NCBI GenBank assembly: GCA_023807065.1
Contig: JAJJLU010003569.1
Coordinates: 1 to 51,458 of the forward strand
Source: Isotricha intestinalis
Lineage: Eukaryota; Ciliophora; Litostomatea; Vestibuliferida; Isotrichidae
Direction of reading: 5' to 3'
Length of the DNA: 51,458 nt
Every line of letters starts with the position of its first letter. The first letter of the stretch is position 1. The position numbers and the translations under genes were made by a program. The notes under the pieces were generated by a model. It saw nothing but the letters and a program-made list of their open reading frames with translations, had not been told where the DNA came from and made no database searches. This document shows positions 21,311 to 30,947 of the stretch, one piece after another.

Positions 21311-21898
21311 TTACTGTGCATGAGATTTGAAATAATTAACGACATTTAAAATTCTTTGTTTAGAAGATAAAAACCTAAAAGAGCTTTGTTGGCTGAAAAT
21401 AGCTTTAACTCGATTAAAGCTAAGATTTTTAGCATCTCTAATCCCAGCTTGACATTCCTTAGCCATATGTCCTTTTTCTCCACATTCATAGCAAGAATCT
21501 CTAGTAAGAACACATTCTTTAGCAAAATGGCCGGGTAATTTACATATAAAACAAACATTATTACTTCTTATTGGACTTTCTTTTCTTTCTTCTTTTTTAT
21601 CATATCTACTTTCATAATTTCTATATTTTTCATCTATTTCTATATCTTTTATTTTATCATTATTATTTTTCACTCTTTTTGATATTTCTACTCTACATTT
21701 ATTATATCCGTTCAATCCATTTAATGTTGTCTTGTGGAATTTCTTTATTGCTTCTCTGGCATCTGAAACTGAGTCGTAGTCAATAAAAGCATATGGACCT
21801 TTTTGATCCACTCTGCAAGGAGCTATTGAAGAAAATAAATTTTGTAAATCCTTTTCTGATATGTTCTTTGTTAGGTTACCTACAAATACACATGTCAT
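21311..21898 (-). CDS. RRM plus two CCHC zinc knuckles, SR-like splicing factor
   Basis: The N-terminus is an RNA recognition motif (residues 2-75) with RNP2 VFVGNL and RNP1-like KGPYAFIDYDS. After a charged linker come two CCHC knuckles, CFICKLPGHFAKEC (about 113-126) and CYECGEKGHMAKEC (about 134-147). RRM followed by zinc knuckles is the layout of the plant RSZ and animal SRSF7 splicing factors; here the knuckles are two and the C-terminal Arg/Ser tail is absent, replaced by a short segment ending in NVVNYFKSHAQ. It probably acts in mRNA splicing or export in the nucleus. Its base composition is a little richer in G and C than that of neighbours, usual for a well-expressed gene. Confidence 0.9.
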   Translation of the reverse strand: MTCVFVGNLTKNISEKDLQNLFSSIAPCRVDQKGPYAFIDYDSVSDAREAIKKFHKTTLNGLNGYNKCRVEISKRVKNNNDKIKDIEIDEKYRNYESRYDKKEERKESPIRSNNVCFICKLPGHFAKECVLTRDSCYECGEKGHMAKECQAGIRDAKNLSFNRVKAIFSQQSSFRFLSSKQRILNVVNYFKSHAQ

Positions 21899-22121
21899 TT
21901 TTTTAAATTTTTTTTATTATATTATTTAATTTTTATTTCAATTTTGGAATTTTTTTTTCTTTAGTTTTATTTTTACTATTATTCATTTTTTCTAATTGGA
22001 TTTCTATTTTTTTTAAATTAGATAATTTTATTTATTTCATAAATTATTATTTTGTTTTAAATATTATGAGAACTGATAAAATATATATTAAACTATTTAT
22101 ATAAAATTAAATTCACTTTTT

Positions 22122-22808
22122 TTATGAAAATATAGAAATATTAGTATTATTTGTTTTAATTGTTTCACTATTAGGATTAGGAGAATTACTTTTAAATTTA
22201 GGATAAATTCTAAAGAAAGCAATAATCAGAAACAAGAAAATTAAAAAAGCTCCATATAAATAAATAATAGCTTTATTTCTTCTTTGTATTTTTTGCATTT
22301 CTGAAATTAAAGTTGTAGAAGAATTTAAATCATTACTTATATCTCCAATTTTAGAATTAATACCTTTCATAATATCAGTTTGTCCATTCATATCTCTCAT
22401 TACATCTTCACCTATACCTTCCATTTCAATTGTTACTCTTCTTGCATTTTGTAATTTATTAAATGAATTATAAGCAATTTCCTCATTTTTAAAATTTTTA
22501 TTTATATTTATTCCTAATGAAACTGATTTAATGTTATTTTCAAATTTTTCTTTTTCTTTTTTATATCTTTTGTTATATTGGGCATAACCATTTTTATAGT
22601 TTTTTACTATTAAATATATATCTGATACTGGAGATTCTCCTGCTACTTCTATTTCTAAATTTTTTAATAATTTCTGAGTTTCTAATAAATCCTTTTCTAT
22701 TTCAGTTAATTTATTTTCTGTTTCTGTTGATATTGAATCTAAATTATTTGAAATTTTTTGAAACAACATTTTTACATTTGTTTGATATACATCAAATAAT
22801 CCTGACAT
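22122..22808 (-). CDS. VTI1: Vti1-type Qb-SNARE
   Basis: Tail-anchored SNARE for Golgi and endosomal fusion. Residues 1-95 form the Vti1 N-terminal three-helix domain (ENKLTEIEKDLLETQKLLKN, then LEIEVAGES and DIYLIVKNYKNGYAQYNKRY). The SNARE motif (about 115-180: ARRVTIEMEGIGEDVMRDMN, then GQTDIMKGINSKIGDISNDL) is followed by basic QRRNK and one membrane segment (YLYGAFLIFLFLIIAFF). The zero-layer residue aligns with Gln in GQTD, whereas many Vti1 proteins have Asp there. An unusual short lumenal tail of about 25 residues rich in Asn/Ser follows the anchor. Confidence 0.85.
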   Translation of the reverse strand: MSGLFDVYQTNVKMLFQKISNNLDSISTETENKLTEIEKDLLETQKLLKNLEIEVAGESPVSDIYLIVKNYKNGYAQYNKRYKKEKEKFENNIKSVSLGININKNFKNEEIAYNSFNKLQNARRVTIEMEGIGEDVMRDMNGQTDIMKGINSKIGDISNDLNSSTTLISEMQKIQRRNKAIIYLYGAFLIFLFLIIAFFRIYPKFKSNSPNPNSETIKTNNTNISIFS

Positions 22809-23331
22809 AATTAATATAAAAATTATATAATAAATAATATAAATTAATTATAAAAAAGGAATAAAAATAATTAAAAAATGAAAAAAAATGAAAAAATTAA
22901 AAATATACAAAATAAAGGTTTAAATTTTATAATAAAAGATATTTAATACTGTCTTTATCTTTTTAATGAAATAATTTAAAAATTGAATAATATAATTTAT
23001 TCTTTTTTAGATGTATTATAATTATTATTATTCATTTAGATGATTGATTTGAAAAATGTGGGAAAAGTTATTAGAATCAATTGGAAAATATTTGATTCTA
23101 AAATCAAAAAAAAAATTAAAAAAATTTGAAAAAAGACAACGCAATTATGATAATGAATTCATTTTATATTTTATTGTAAAAATTCAATATTATTAAATAT
23201 TAAAAATAAAGAAATAGGAATATCAAAACTTTATAAATATCAAAAAAATATAAACTCTTATTATATATTAAAAAAATATAAATTTTTAAATAAAATTTCT
23301 TTTTATATTAAATAAAATAATATAAATAAAG
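22809..23331. other. Divergent intergenic region with one tiny ORF
   Basis: Between VTI1 (minus) and the SAPS gene (plus). A 29-codon ORF with ATG at 23040-23042 begins MIDLKNVGKVIRINWKIFDS and ends in TGA; it uses GTG/GGA codons that are rare in the spacers, but it is too short to support as a gene. The rest is A/T spacer. Confidence 0.35.
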
Positions 23332-25584
23332 ATGTATTATCAACCAGAAACAAGTATAAATTTTGATAATTATTATGAGAAAATGGAAAAAAATGAATTA
23401 ACAATAGAAGATATATTAGACGAAGATGAACTAATTCAAGATTTAAGTGAAAATCCAGAATCAAAATTTCTTCCTTTTTTAACAAATGAAGTGATGATAA
23501 AATTAATTGATTATTCCCTTAAAATGCCTACTGAAGATGATCCAAAAAAAGGACATAAATTTCCTTTTAATGCAACTGAAATTATTTGTTCTTCTAATTC
23601 AGTTATTACCGATAAATTTTTTGAAAATAATGAAAAAAAAAAGCAAATTGAAAAAGATGAAAAAATGGATATTGAAAAAGAAGAAACAAAAAAAGAAGAA
23701 AATAAAGAAGAAAATAAAGAAGAAGAAAAAAAAAATGAAGAAAAAAAGATGGAAGAAGAGAAAATAGAAGAAAAAAAGAGTGAAGAAAATAATGAAAAAA
23801 TAGAAGAAAAAAAAAATGAAAAAGATGATAAAATGGAAATTGATGAAAATAATATAAGTGACATTAAAATTCAAATTGAAGAACCAAAAGAAAAAATAAA
23901 TTTATTAGATTATTTTTTTAAATTTCTTGAAAATGAATCAACAAATGAAAATTATGTTCTAATAGGATATTTTAATAAAATATTGAATCATTTTCTTCAA
24001 AAAAGAGGACATCAAATTTTAACATATATTTATGGTGAAAAAGGAAATAAAATTTTTGAAGGATTAATAAAACATTTAAATAGAAAATTAATAGGAGAAT
24101 GTCTTAAATCGATTTTAACTTATAATGATGATGAAATAAAAGATAATAAAGATATAAATAATAAAAAAAAAGAATTTCTTGAAAAAATTCTTCAAGATTT
24201 AAATGAATCAGAAGATGAAGATAAATATTATTGTATTTGTGATACTTTAAAAAATTGTTTTTCTAAAAAAGATTTTTTTTTTAGATTTATGACAAATAAA
24301 AATTTAGTAAGTTTATTATTTTCAATTTTATATAAAAATTTAGAAAATGAAAGAGGATTAAGAATATTATTTAATTTAATGATTAAAATAAATGAAAAAA
24401 TATTATCTTCATTTGATAAATTAATAACTCCAAATTTAATTGCTCAAAATCAAAAAATGACTTTACCAAATAGCAATAATGATGATGATAATGATGATAG
24501 TGAAATAAATGAAGAATCTTTTAAATCTGCTATAGATATTATATTTCAATTACTAATTGAAAGTGAATTTATCTTTTTTCAAGATTTACTTTTTTTTAAT
24601 CCTAATTTTATTTTTGAAACTACTTATCAACAAATGCAAAAAATTTTAGGATATAAAAAACATCTTCAAATTGAATATTTTAGAACTATAATTGATATTC
24701 TAGTAAATTCATATTTTAAAAAAATATCAGTTGAAAAAATAGATGAAATTATTTTAAAAATAGGAAAAGCGAAAATTTTCTATATGTTACATTATATATT
24801 TTTTGAATATCCATTTAATAATCTTTATCAAACTTTTTATCTTCAATTAATGACAATAGTGTTAAATGAACATTCACCAGAAAAATTAATTCATGTTGTT
24901 TTTAATGAAAATGAAAATAACAATTTTATTCAAGCTTTATTAAATAATACAATAAATAATATAAAATTTCAATATTATTCTGGAAGAGAAGTAAATTCAT
25001 GTTTACTTGCATCACATATTAAATTAATATATGATATATATAATTCAAAAAATGAATTTGTTCAAAAAATAATTGAAAATGAAAAAGATTTTAAAGTCTT
25101 TTATGAAGTTTTAGCTTCTGAAGTTTTCTTAAAATTTAATGGAAAATTATTATTTTCTGAATATAGCTCTTTTCCAATCCAATTAAATACTTCAAATAAT
25201 GTTGAATTGAGTACTCGTTCTATTGATGAAATACTTATTAATGATTTAAATATTTATTATGTATATCTAGAAAATGGTGATTATAAAAGCTTACAAGAAC
25301 AAAAAATGAAAATAATCATTGAAGAAGAAAAAAAGAAAAATGAAAAAAATCAATTAAGTGTTTCCCAAGAATTAACTTCTTCTATTAATCAAAATGATAA
25401 TAATATTAATAAGGATCTTGAAAATAATAATAATGAAAAAAAAGAAGAAGAAGAACAAAAAGAAGAAAAACAAAAAGAAGAAGATAAAAAAGAAGAAGAT
25501 AAAAAAGAAGAAGATCAAAAAGAAGATGAAAAAAAAGAAGATGAAAAAAAAGAAGAAGATAAAAAAGATAATATTAATTACTAA
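23332..25584 (+). CDS. SAPS-domain regulatory subunit of protein phosphatase 6 (SIT4-associated type)
   Basis: PP6 regulatory subunits scaffold the catalytic phosphatase. The N-terminus is the SAPS signature: LTIEDILDEDELIQDLSENP, FLTNEVMIKLIDYSLKMP, then HKFPFNATEIICSSNSVI (residues about 24-95). After a Glu/Lys-rich insert (about 103-185) the helical repeats continue: LLDYFFKFLE, NENYVLIGYFNKILNHFL, NLVSLLFSILYKNLENERGL and AIDIIFQLLIESEFIFFQDL. This matches the SAPS fold to about residue 600. The C-terminal 60 residues are an EEDKK-type acidic/basic repeat encoded by a 15-bp minisatellite. The insert inside the SAPS core is unusual. It is divergent from VTI1. Confidence 0.85.
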   Translation: MYYQPETSINFDNYYEKMEKNELTIEDILDEDELIQDLSENPESKFLPFLTNEVMIKLIDYSLKMPTEDDPKKGHKFPFNATEIICSSNSVITDKFFENNEKKKQIEKDEKMDIEKEETKKEENKEENKEEEKKNEEKKMEEEKIEEKKSEENNEKIEEKKNEKDDKMEIDENNISDIKIQIEEPKEKINLLDYFFKFLENESTNENYVLIGYFNKILNHFLQKRGHQILTYIYGEKGNKIFEGLIKHLNRKLIGECLKSILTYNDDEIKDNKDINNKKKEFLEKILQDLNESEDEDKYYCICDTLKNCFSKKDFFFRFMTNKNLVSLLFSILYKNLENERGLRILFNLMIKINEKILSSFDKLITPNLIAQNQKMTLPNSNNDDDNDDSEINEESFKSAIDIIFQLLIESEFIFFQDLLFFNPNFIFETTYQQMQKILGYKKHLQIEYFRTIIDILVNSYFKKISVEKIDEIILKIGKAKIFYMLHYIFFEYPFNNLYQTFYLQLMTIVLNEHSPEKLIHVVFNENENNNFIQALLNNTINNIKFQYYSGREVNSCLLASHIKLIYDIYNSKNEFVQKIIENEKDFKVFYEVLASEVFLKFNGKLLFSEYSSFPIQLNTSNNVELSTRSIDEILINDLNIYYVYLENGDYKSLQEQKMKIIIEEEKKKNEKNQLSVSQELTSSINQNDNNINKDLENNNNEKKEEEEQKEEKQKEEDKKEEDKKEEDQKEDEKKEDEKKEEDKKDNINY
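25436..25575 (+). repeat. 15-bp purine minisatellite coding Glu/Lys/Asp repeats
   Basis: Units of the type AAAAAAGAAGAAGAT recur head to tail with small changes, coding KKEED, QKEDE and KKEDE blocks at the C-terminus of the SAPS protein. All units keep the frame. The strand is purine-only apart from T in GAT and C in CAA. Confidence 0.8.
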
Positions 25585-25787
25585 TTTATAATTAATTATC
25601 AAACATTTATTTTTGTCTTATTATAAAAATATGAAAATACTTTTGTTTTCCAAATAATTTATTTTCCAATTAAAATAACTTAAAATTTAAAAAATATAAT
25701 AATTCTTTATTGAAAATTTAAATATCAAAAGAGTAAAATTTAAAATTATGAAAACAATTAAAAATAATTTAAAAAAAAAATAAATAA

Positions 25788-28310
25788 ATGTCAAAAAGAT
25801 TAAGAAGTTATATAGGAAAGCAGAAAACATATATAACAGATTTGGAAAATTATTGTAGAGAGCATTCAAGTTTTAATATTTCAAATGAAGAAGCTATAAA
25901 TTCAGTAACATATGGAATAAAATGTTATCAAATAAATCAAAATAAAACTCAAAAAGGAATAATTTTTATTGCAGTCTCAAATAAAAATTCAATAACTTTT
26001 GCAAACAAAGAAAATCAAAGTTTATTAAAAATAAATTTAGATGCCATTGAAAGAATATCTTTTGATGAACAAACTGATAATTTAAAAGATTATCCAGATG
26101 AAAAAAAGAAAAATAAGTGTATTCAATTTTTATCTGATAAAAAGTCATATGATTTTGTATTTAAATCAAGTAAAAGATTAAATAAAATAGTAAAAGGATT
26201 ATTATTATTAATAGAAGAAAAAAAAGAAGATTTTTTATCTGATGAAAATATGGAAAATTATTTTGATGAATTATATAGGCATTATGATAGAGATTTTAAT
26301 AAAGCTCTTGATCATGAAGAGTTTAAACAACTTGCAATTGCTTTAGGAAAAGAAAAAGAACAATTATTTTCTGAAATTGATAAAAATAATGACAAAGTTA
26401 TTGAATATAAAGAAGTTCTTGAATATTTTAGATCTTTTACTTCTGGAAAAGAATTTATTGATATTTTTTCTAAATATTCAAATAAAAATAATACTTTAGA
26501 TCCTAATTCTTTGGTTCATTTCTTTGTAAATGAGGAAAAAGAGAATATTGAAATTTATGATTCTATTAAAATAATAATTAAATTTTCTACATTATTAACA
26601 AATGAAGAAAAAGAAGAATTATTTAATAAAGTAGAAATATTATATGATACATATAATAAAACAATATCAGAAAATCAAATAAATGATTTAATAGAATATA
26701 TCTCAAAAAATAAACCAGAAAATAAAAAATTTACATTTACCATGAATTTACAAGAATTTTCCTTTATGTTATATTCAGATTTTATGTCAGTATATGATTT
26801 TGATAAAATAGAATCAGATTTATTTGAAGGATTACCATTAACAGATTATTTTATAAATAGTACACATAACACTTATTTAACAGGTCATCAATTACATGGA
26901 GTAAGTTCAGCTTCAATGTATTCTTTTGCTGTTTTAGAAGGTTATAGATTAGTTGAATTAGATTGTTATAATGGTAATAATGATGATGTTATTGTTACTC
27001 ATGGTTATACTTTAGTCAGTAAAATTAATGTTATTGATATTTTAAATGAATTAAAAAAAAGCGCTTTTGTTAATTCTCCTTATCCAGTTATATTATCTAT
27101 TGAAAATCACTTAGATAAAAAACATCAAGTTATTCTTGCTAATTTATTTAGAGAAATTCTCGTTGATTTATATATTTTTCCAAGTGATGAATTACCTAAA
27201 TATTTACCTAATTTACAAGATTTAAAATATAAATTTATTGTTAAATGTTCTGGTCCAAGAATTCCAGAAGAAAAATTAAAAAATCTTCCTCAAAGGAAAA
27301 AAGGAGTAAATTTTGAATCAAATGAGCAAAAATTACATATGATTAGAGGATTATCAATAGATTTAAATTTTAATATAGAAGCAGTCAATAAAATATCTTC
27401 AGAAGATATAGAACAAATAAAAACTGAATATAATAATAATATAAATAATAATAATAAGAATTCTTTAATAGAAGATGTAAATGAAGATGATAATGAAGAA
27501 GATGAAGTAGAAAAAGTAGAAGAAACATTAGTGAAAATAAGAGGATTATTTGGAACAAAATTTAAATATGAAAATATAGATAATTCAGTATATTATCCTT
27601 GGGAATTTGTAACAGTAAAAAGTAAAAAAATAATGAAATTTTTAGAATCATATGATAAAAGATATAAAATTACAGAATTTACTTCTAATTCATTAATGAA
27701 AATTTATCCTCAAAGTTTTAATTCAAGTAATTATAATATTGTTTCTTGTTGGTCTGCTGGAATTCAAGTAGCTGCTTTAAATATTCAAGCTACTCAAGAT
27801 GATTATACTTTATTTGATAAAATTTTTTTTAAACAAAATAAAAATTTAGGATATGTTGTTAAACCTAATAAATTATTAAAAGAAACTTTCCAAATTGAAA
27901 AATATGATAAACCTCATTTTATTCTTGAAGTTTCTATTAAAATTTTCTTTGCTTTAAGTAAAATTATTCAATTTACAGGAATGAATTTAAAAAAAACTGA
28001 TTTTATGACAATGAATGTTTATGTTTTAGGAATAAATGCTGATAAACAAAATAATTTAGAATATAAATTTGATTTAATTGATGGTTATATTTTTACTAAA
28101 ATTAAAGATAATAGAATTATGAGATTTAATATATATGAAGGTGATGTTGGAGGATTAATGTTTAAAATTAAATGTAAAAATATTTTAGTTGCTAGAGCTT
28201 GCATTCCTTTTTGTATGTTAAAAGAAGGTTATAGAAAAATTCCTATTTATAGTAATAATTGTGTAGAATTTAAAACTACTTGTATGATTGGTCTTTTTTC
28301 AAAAAAGTAA
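25788..28310 (+). CDS. Phosphoinositide-specific phospholipase C, delta type
   Basis: It cleaves PI(4,5)P2 to IP3 and diacylglycerol at membranes, under calcium control. Order: a PH-like domain (about 20-145), EF hands with loops DRDFNKALDHEE and DKNNDKVIEYKE (about 163-215, the second canonical), two weaker EF units, catalytic X box from GLPLTDYFINSTHNTYLTGH (about 350), Y box (about 595-710: YYPWEFVTVKSKKIMKF, then NSSNYNIVSCWSAGIQVAAL) and a C2 domain at the end. Catalytic residues are visible: His360 in NSTHNTYL, Glu390 and Asp392 in VELDCYNG, His405 in VTHGYTL, and SIENHL. The X-Y linker is short and acidic, as in delta enzymes. 840 aa is normal length. It is complete and apparently active. 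Confidence 0.96.
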   Translation: MSKRLRSYIGKQKTYITDLENYCREHSSFNISNEEAINSVTYGIKCYQINQNKTQKGIIFIAVSNKNSITFANKENQSLLKINLDAIERISFDEQTDNLKDYPDEKKKNKCIQFLSDKKSYDFVFKSSKRLNKIVKGLLLLIEEKKEDFLSDENMENYFDELYRHYDRDFNKALDHEEFKQLAIALGKEKEQLFSEIDKNNDKVIEYKEVLEYFRSFTSGKEFIDIFSKYSNKNNTLDPNSLVHFFVNEEKENIEIYDSIKIIIKFSTLLTNEEKEELFNKVEILYDTYNKTISENQINDLIEYISKNKPENKKFTFTMNLQEFSFMLYSDFMSVYDFDKIESDLFEGLPLTDYFINSTHNTYLTGHQLHGVSSASMYSFAVLEGYRLVELDCYNGNNDDVIVTHGYTLVSKINVIDILNELKKSAFVNSPYPVILSIENHLDKKHQVILANLFREILVDLYIFPSDELPKYLPNLQDLKYKFIVKCSGPRIPEEKLKNLPQRKKGVNFESNEQKLHMIRGLSIDLNFNIEAVNKISSEDIEQIKTEYNNNINNNNKNSLIEDVNEDDNEEDEVEKVEETLVKIRGLFGTKFKYENIDNSVYYPWEFVTVKSKKIMKFLESYDKRYKITEFTSNSLMKIYPQSFNSSNYNIVSCWSAGIQVAALNIQATQDDYTLFDKIFFKQNKNLGYVVKPNKLLKETFQIEKYDKPHFILEVSIKIFFALSKIIQFTGMNLKKTDFMTMNVYVLGINADKQNNLEYKFDLIDGYIFTKIKDNRIMRFNIYEGDVGGLMFKIKCKNILVARACIPFCMLKEGYRKIPIYSNNCVEFKTTCMIGLFSKK

Positions 28311-28418
28311 ATTTTATATTTTTTTATTTATATTTTTATACATTAAATTGTATATACACTATTTTTTTCCTATTTTTATTTGATTTATTGTATTAGTAAT
28401 TAAATTAATTATATTCAT

Positions 28419-28898
28419 TTATATATTTTGTAAAAATTTATTCATTTCTTCATTTTCTTCATTTATTTCTTTATTTTCCATTTCATTTATATTTTCTATT
28501 TGATTTATCATATTATTATATTGTAATATTTCATTATCAATTTTTAAAATTTTATTTTTTATTTCTTCTTGTTTTTTTAATTCTTCTTTTATTTTATTAT
28601 TATATGATTGATTTCTTAAATAAAAATTTGAATTATCTGAATTCATTTCATTTTCTGCTTTATTTAAATTATATTTTCCTTCAATTTTATTTTTTTGAAT
28701 ATTATAATTAATTTCATTAATATTATTATTTAAATTTTTAAATTCTTTCTCAAGATTACTATTATTTTTTTTTTCCATTAATAATTTTTCTTTCAAACCT
28801 TTTAATCTCATTTCCAAATCTCTATCTTGTTCTTTTAATTCTAAAATCATAAACTCAAGTTCTTTCCTATTTAATTCCTTATCATTTTTTTTTTTCAT
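28419..28898 (-). CDS. Small coiled-coil protein, 159 aa
   Basis: No family recognised. Nearly the whole length predicts as coiled coil by eye: KELEFMILELKEQDRDLEMR-type heptads from residue 12, LKEKLLMEKKNNSNLEKEF, then a break with NSDNSNFYLRNQSYN, and a second coil EELKKQEEIKNKILKIDNEI. Its start is only 57 bp from the divergent start of the Cys-rich surface protein, so they share a minimal promoter region. It is convergent with the PLC gene, with a 108 bp gap. Confidence 0.65.
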   Translation of the reverse strand: MKKKNDKELNRKELEFMILELKEQDRDLEMRLKGLKEKLLMEKKNNSNLEKEFKNLNNNINEINYNIQKNKIEGKYNLNKAENEMNSDNSNFYLRNQSYNNKIKEELKKQEEIKNKILKIDNEILQYNNMINQIENINEMENKEINEENEEMNKFLQNI

Positions 28899-28955
28899 TT
28901 AAAAAAAATAAATAAATTTAAAAAAATAATAAAAAAATAAAATTAAAAAACCAAA

Positions 28956-30947
28956 ATGACAAAAACTCCAATAATAATAATTTTTCAAATCCTAATAACA
29001 ACAACATTTGAATATGATGAAACTTGTAATAGATATTCATGTCAATCATCTCTTTCAGAAAATATATGTTCATTAAAATCAGATGATATAATAAGTTTAA
29101 AGCAATGTGATATATATAAACATTGTGATTTTTCAGAAAATTATTCACATTCATATTGTTATGATTCAACATATGATTATAATGAAAAATCTTATCCAGG
29201 TGGAATTTGTAATAAAAATTCAGATTGTAAAAATAATGATTGTTTGAATGGAACTTGTCAAACTAAAAATCCATGTAGTAATTCTGAAGATTGTGAATTT
29301 GGAAAATATTGTAATAATAATAATACATGTACAGATGCTCATAATGTAAATGATCAATGTAATTCTGATGAAGAATGTAAAAATAATTTAATTTGTTATA
29401 ATAAAAGTTGTACTAAATTTTTCTCTCTTAAAAAAGGAAGTAATGTCAGTGAATATAATGAATTTTTATGTGAAACTGGAATTGCAGTTAATGGGATTTG
29501 TAATAGTTTGAAATTAATAAATAAAGAAAGTTCTTGTGTAAATGAATGTGTATATGAAGATTATCTAAAAGATAAAATTACATTAAAAAATAAATGTAAT
29601 TGTACTTATTCACCAGAACCTGAAAAAAGATGTGAATATGGAAATGAAGACATTCCAATTTTATGGGAAAATTATACAAATTATATAAAAAAAGCATTAG
29701 AAGAAGAAAATATAAAAAAATGTAATGTAAAAGAAAAGAGACCATCATATTGTATAGAATCATTAAAAACAAATTGGACAATTAAAAATAATAATAATCG
29801 TTTAAATAAATTGTATTATCAAATAAAAGGATATCACAGATATGATGATAAAGTACCATGTGCAATAAATATAGTAAATAATAAAGATTTTACTCCTCCA
29901 AAACCAAAAAATGGAAAATTTAAATGCCCAATGTATAATTGTGGTTCAGATTCAAAAATAATATTTGATAATATTACATGTGCATATTCAATAAATCCAT
30001 TTAATGAAAATGGAGATGAAATTAATGTACATTTAAAAAATATATGTGAAAAAGGTAATAAATGTAATTATCAAATATATGATACTCATAAAGATTATAC
30101 ATATAATAGTACATGTGTAGAAATACCATCAAGTAAGACTTGGACAATTAAATATGCTGGAGAAAAATGCTCAACTAAAAATCAATGTCAAAAAAGTAAA
30201 AATTATCATGATGTTGGTTATTGTATTAATGGTTATTGTTCTGGTCATATTGAAGGACAAAATTGTACGAATAATTCAGATTGCCATAAAGGACATTTTT
30301 GTAATGGATTATATTGTGAGAAACAAAGAGGAGAAGGTAAATTTTGTTTAGATTCTTTTGAATGTTTAAATTATTTAGGTTGTTTAAATAATTCTTGTGT
30401 TCAATATTATTCTTTAAGTAATGGAACTTATTTAAATGCTTCTTATCCAGAAAAAGAATTATGTGAAATGGAAATTATTAATGAAGAAACCAATCAATGT
30501 GCTCAATTAACTTATACTGATGAAATGAATATGAAAAAAAATGAAGATGGTTTTGTAGAATGTAATGTTGGTGAATTATGTAATTATACTACTGGTTATT
30601 ATTTTAAAGGATCTTTAGTCATTCAAACTAAAGAATGTGTTTGTGGTTTTAGTATTAATGGAAATGCTTATTGCCCTATTCCACAAACTGTTAATAAGGA
30701 TGATTGGAAAAAATACTTTAAACTTAAAAATAAACAAAGAGATAATAGCTGTCATACTGAAAGAAGAGATAAGTGTAATGATGAAATGAGTGATAATGAT
30801 TTAGATGAATTAAGATATTATGAAAGAAAAACTAAAAGAGCTCATTTATTTTATAAAAGCTCCAATTGTATTATTGAAATTTTAAATAGTAAATTTATTA
30901 ATGTCAATATGATGTTGATAATAATATTATTTTATATTATTTATTAG
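28956..30947 (+). CDS. Cysteine-rich secreted/GPI-like surface protein
   Basis: N-terminal hydrophobic signal (PIIIIFQILITTTF, residues 5-18), then Cys-rich repeats with regular spacing such as GGICNKNSDCKNNDCLNGTC, CSNSEDCEFGKYCNNNNTC, CNSDEECKNNLICYNKSC, and again near residues 400-500 (CSTKNQCQKSKNYHDVGYC, CTNNSDCHKGHFCNGLYC, CLDSFECLNYLGCLNNSC). This C-x6-C-x5-C style resembles Dickkopf/EGF-like repeats seen in large ciliate surface-protein families. Many N-glycosylation sequons (NxS/T). The C-terminus is a short hydrophobic run (VNMMLIIILFYIIY) ending at the stop with no cytosolic tail, as in GPI-anchor signals. Stop is TAG followed directly by TGA. The ligand is unknown. Confidence 0.85.
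   Translation: MTKTPIIIIFQILITTTFEYDETCNRYSCQSSLSENICSLKSDDIISLKQCDIYKHCDFSENYSHSYCYDSTYDYNEKSYPGGICNKNSDCKNNDCLNGTCQTKNPCSNSEDCEFGKYCNNNNTCTDAHNVNDQCNSDEECKNNLICYNKSCTKFFSLKKGSNVSEYNEFLCETGIAVNGICNSLKLINKESSCVNECVYEDYLKDKITLKNKCNCTYSPEPEKRCEYGNEDIPILWENYTNYIKKALEEENIKKCNVKEKRPSYCIESLKTNWTIKNNNNRLNKLYYQIKGYHRYDDKVPCAINIVNNKDFTPPKPKNGKFKCPMYNCGSDSKIIFDNITCAYSINPFNENGDEINVHLKNICEKGNKCNYQIYDTHKDYTYNSTCVEIPSSKTWTIKYAGEKCSTKNQCQKSKNYHDVGYCINGYCSGHIEGQNCTNNSDCHKGHFCNGLYCEKQRGEGKFCLDSFECLNYLGCLNNSCVQYYSLSNGTYLNASYPEKELCEMEIINEETNQCAQLTYTDEMNMKKNEDGFVECNVGELCNYTTGYYFKGSLVIQTKECVCGFSINGNAYCPIPQTVNKDDWKKYFKLKNKQRDNSCHTERRDKCNDEMSDNDLDELRYYERKTKRAHLFYKSSNCIIEILNSKFINVNMMLIIILFYIIY

Noticed and set aside
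23040..23129. 29-codon ORF upstream of the SAPS gene
   Set aside because: Too short, no recognisable motif, and such ORFs are expected by chance.
23511..23874. Minus-strand Ser/Phe-rich ORFs opposite the SAPS gene
   Set aside because: They are the complement of GAA/AAA repeats; poly-Phe/Ser text has no domain and the plus strand has a clear family match.
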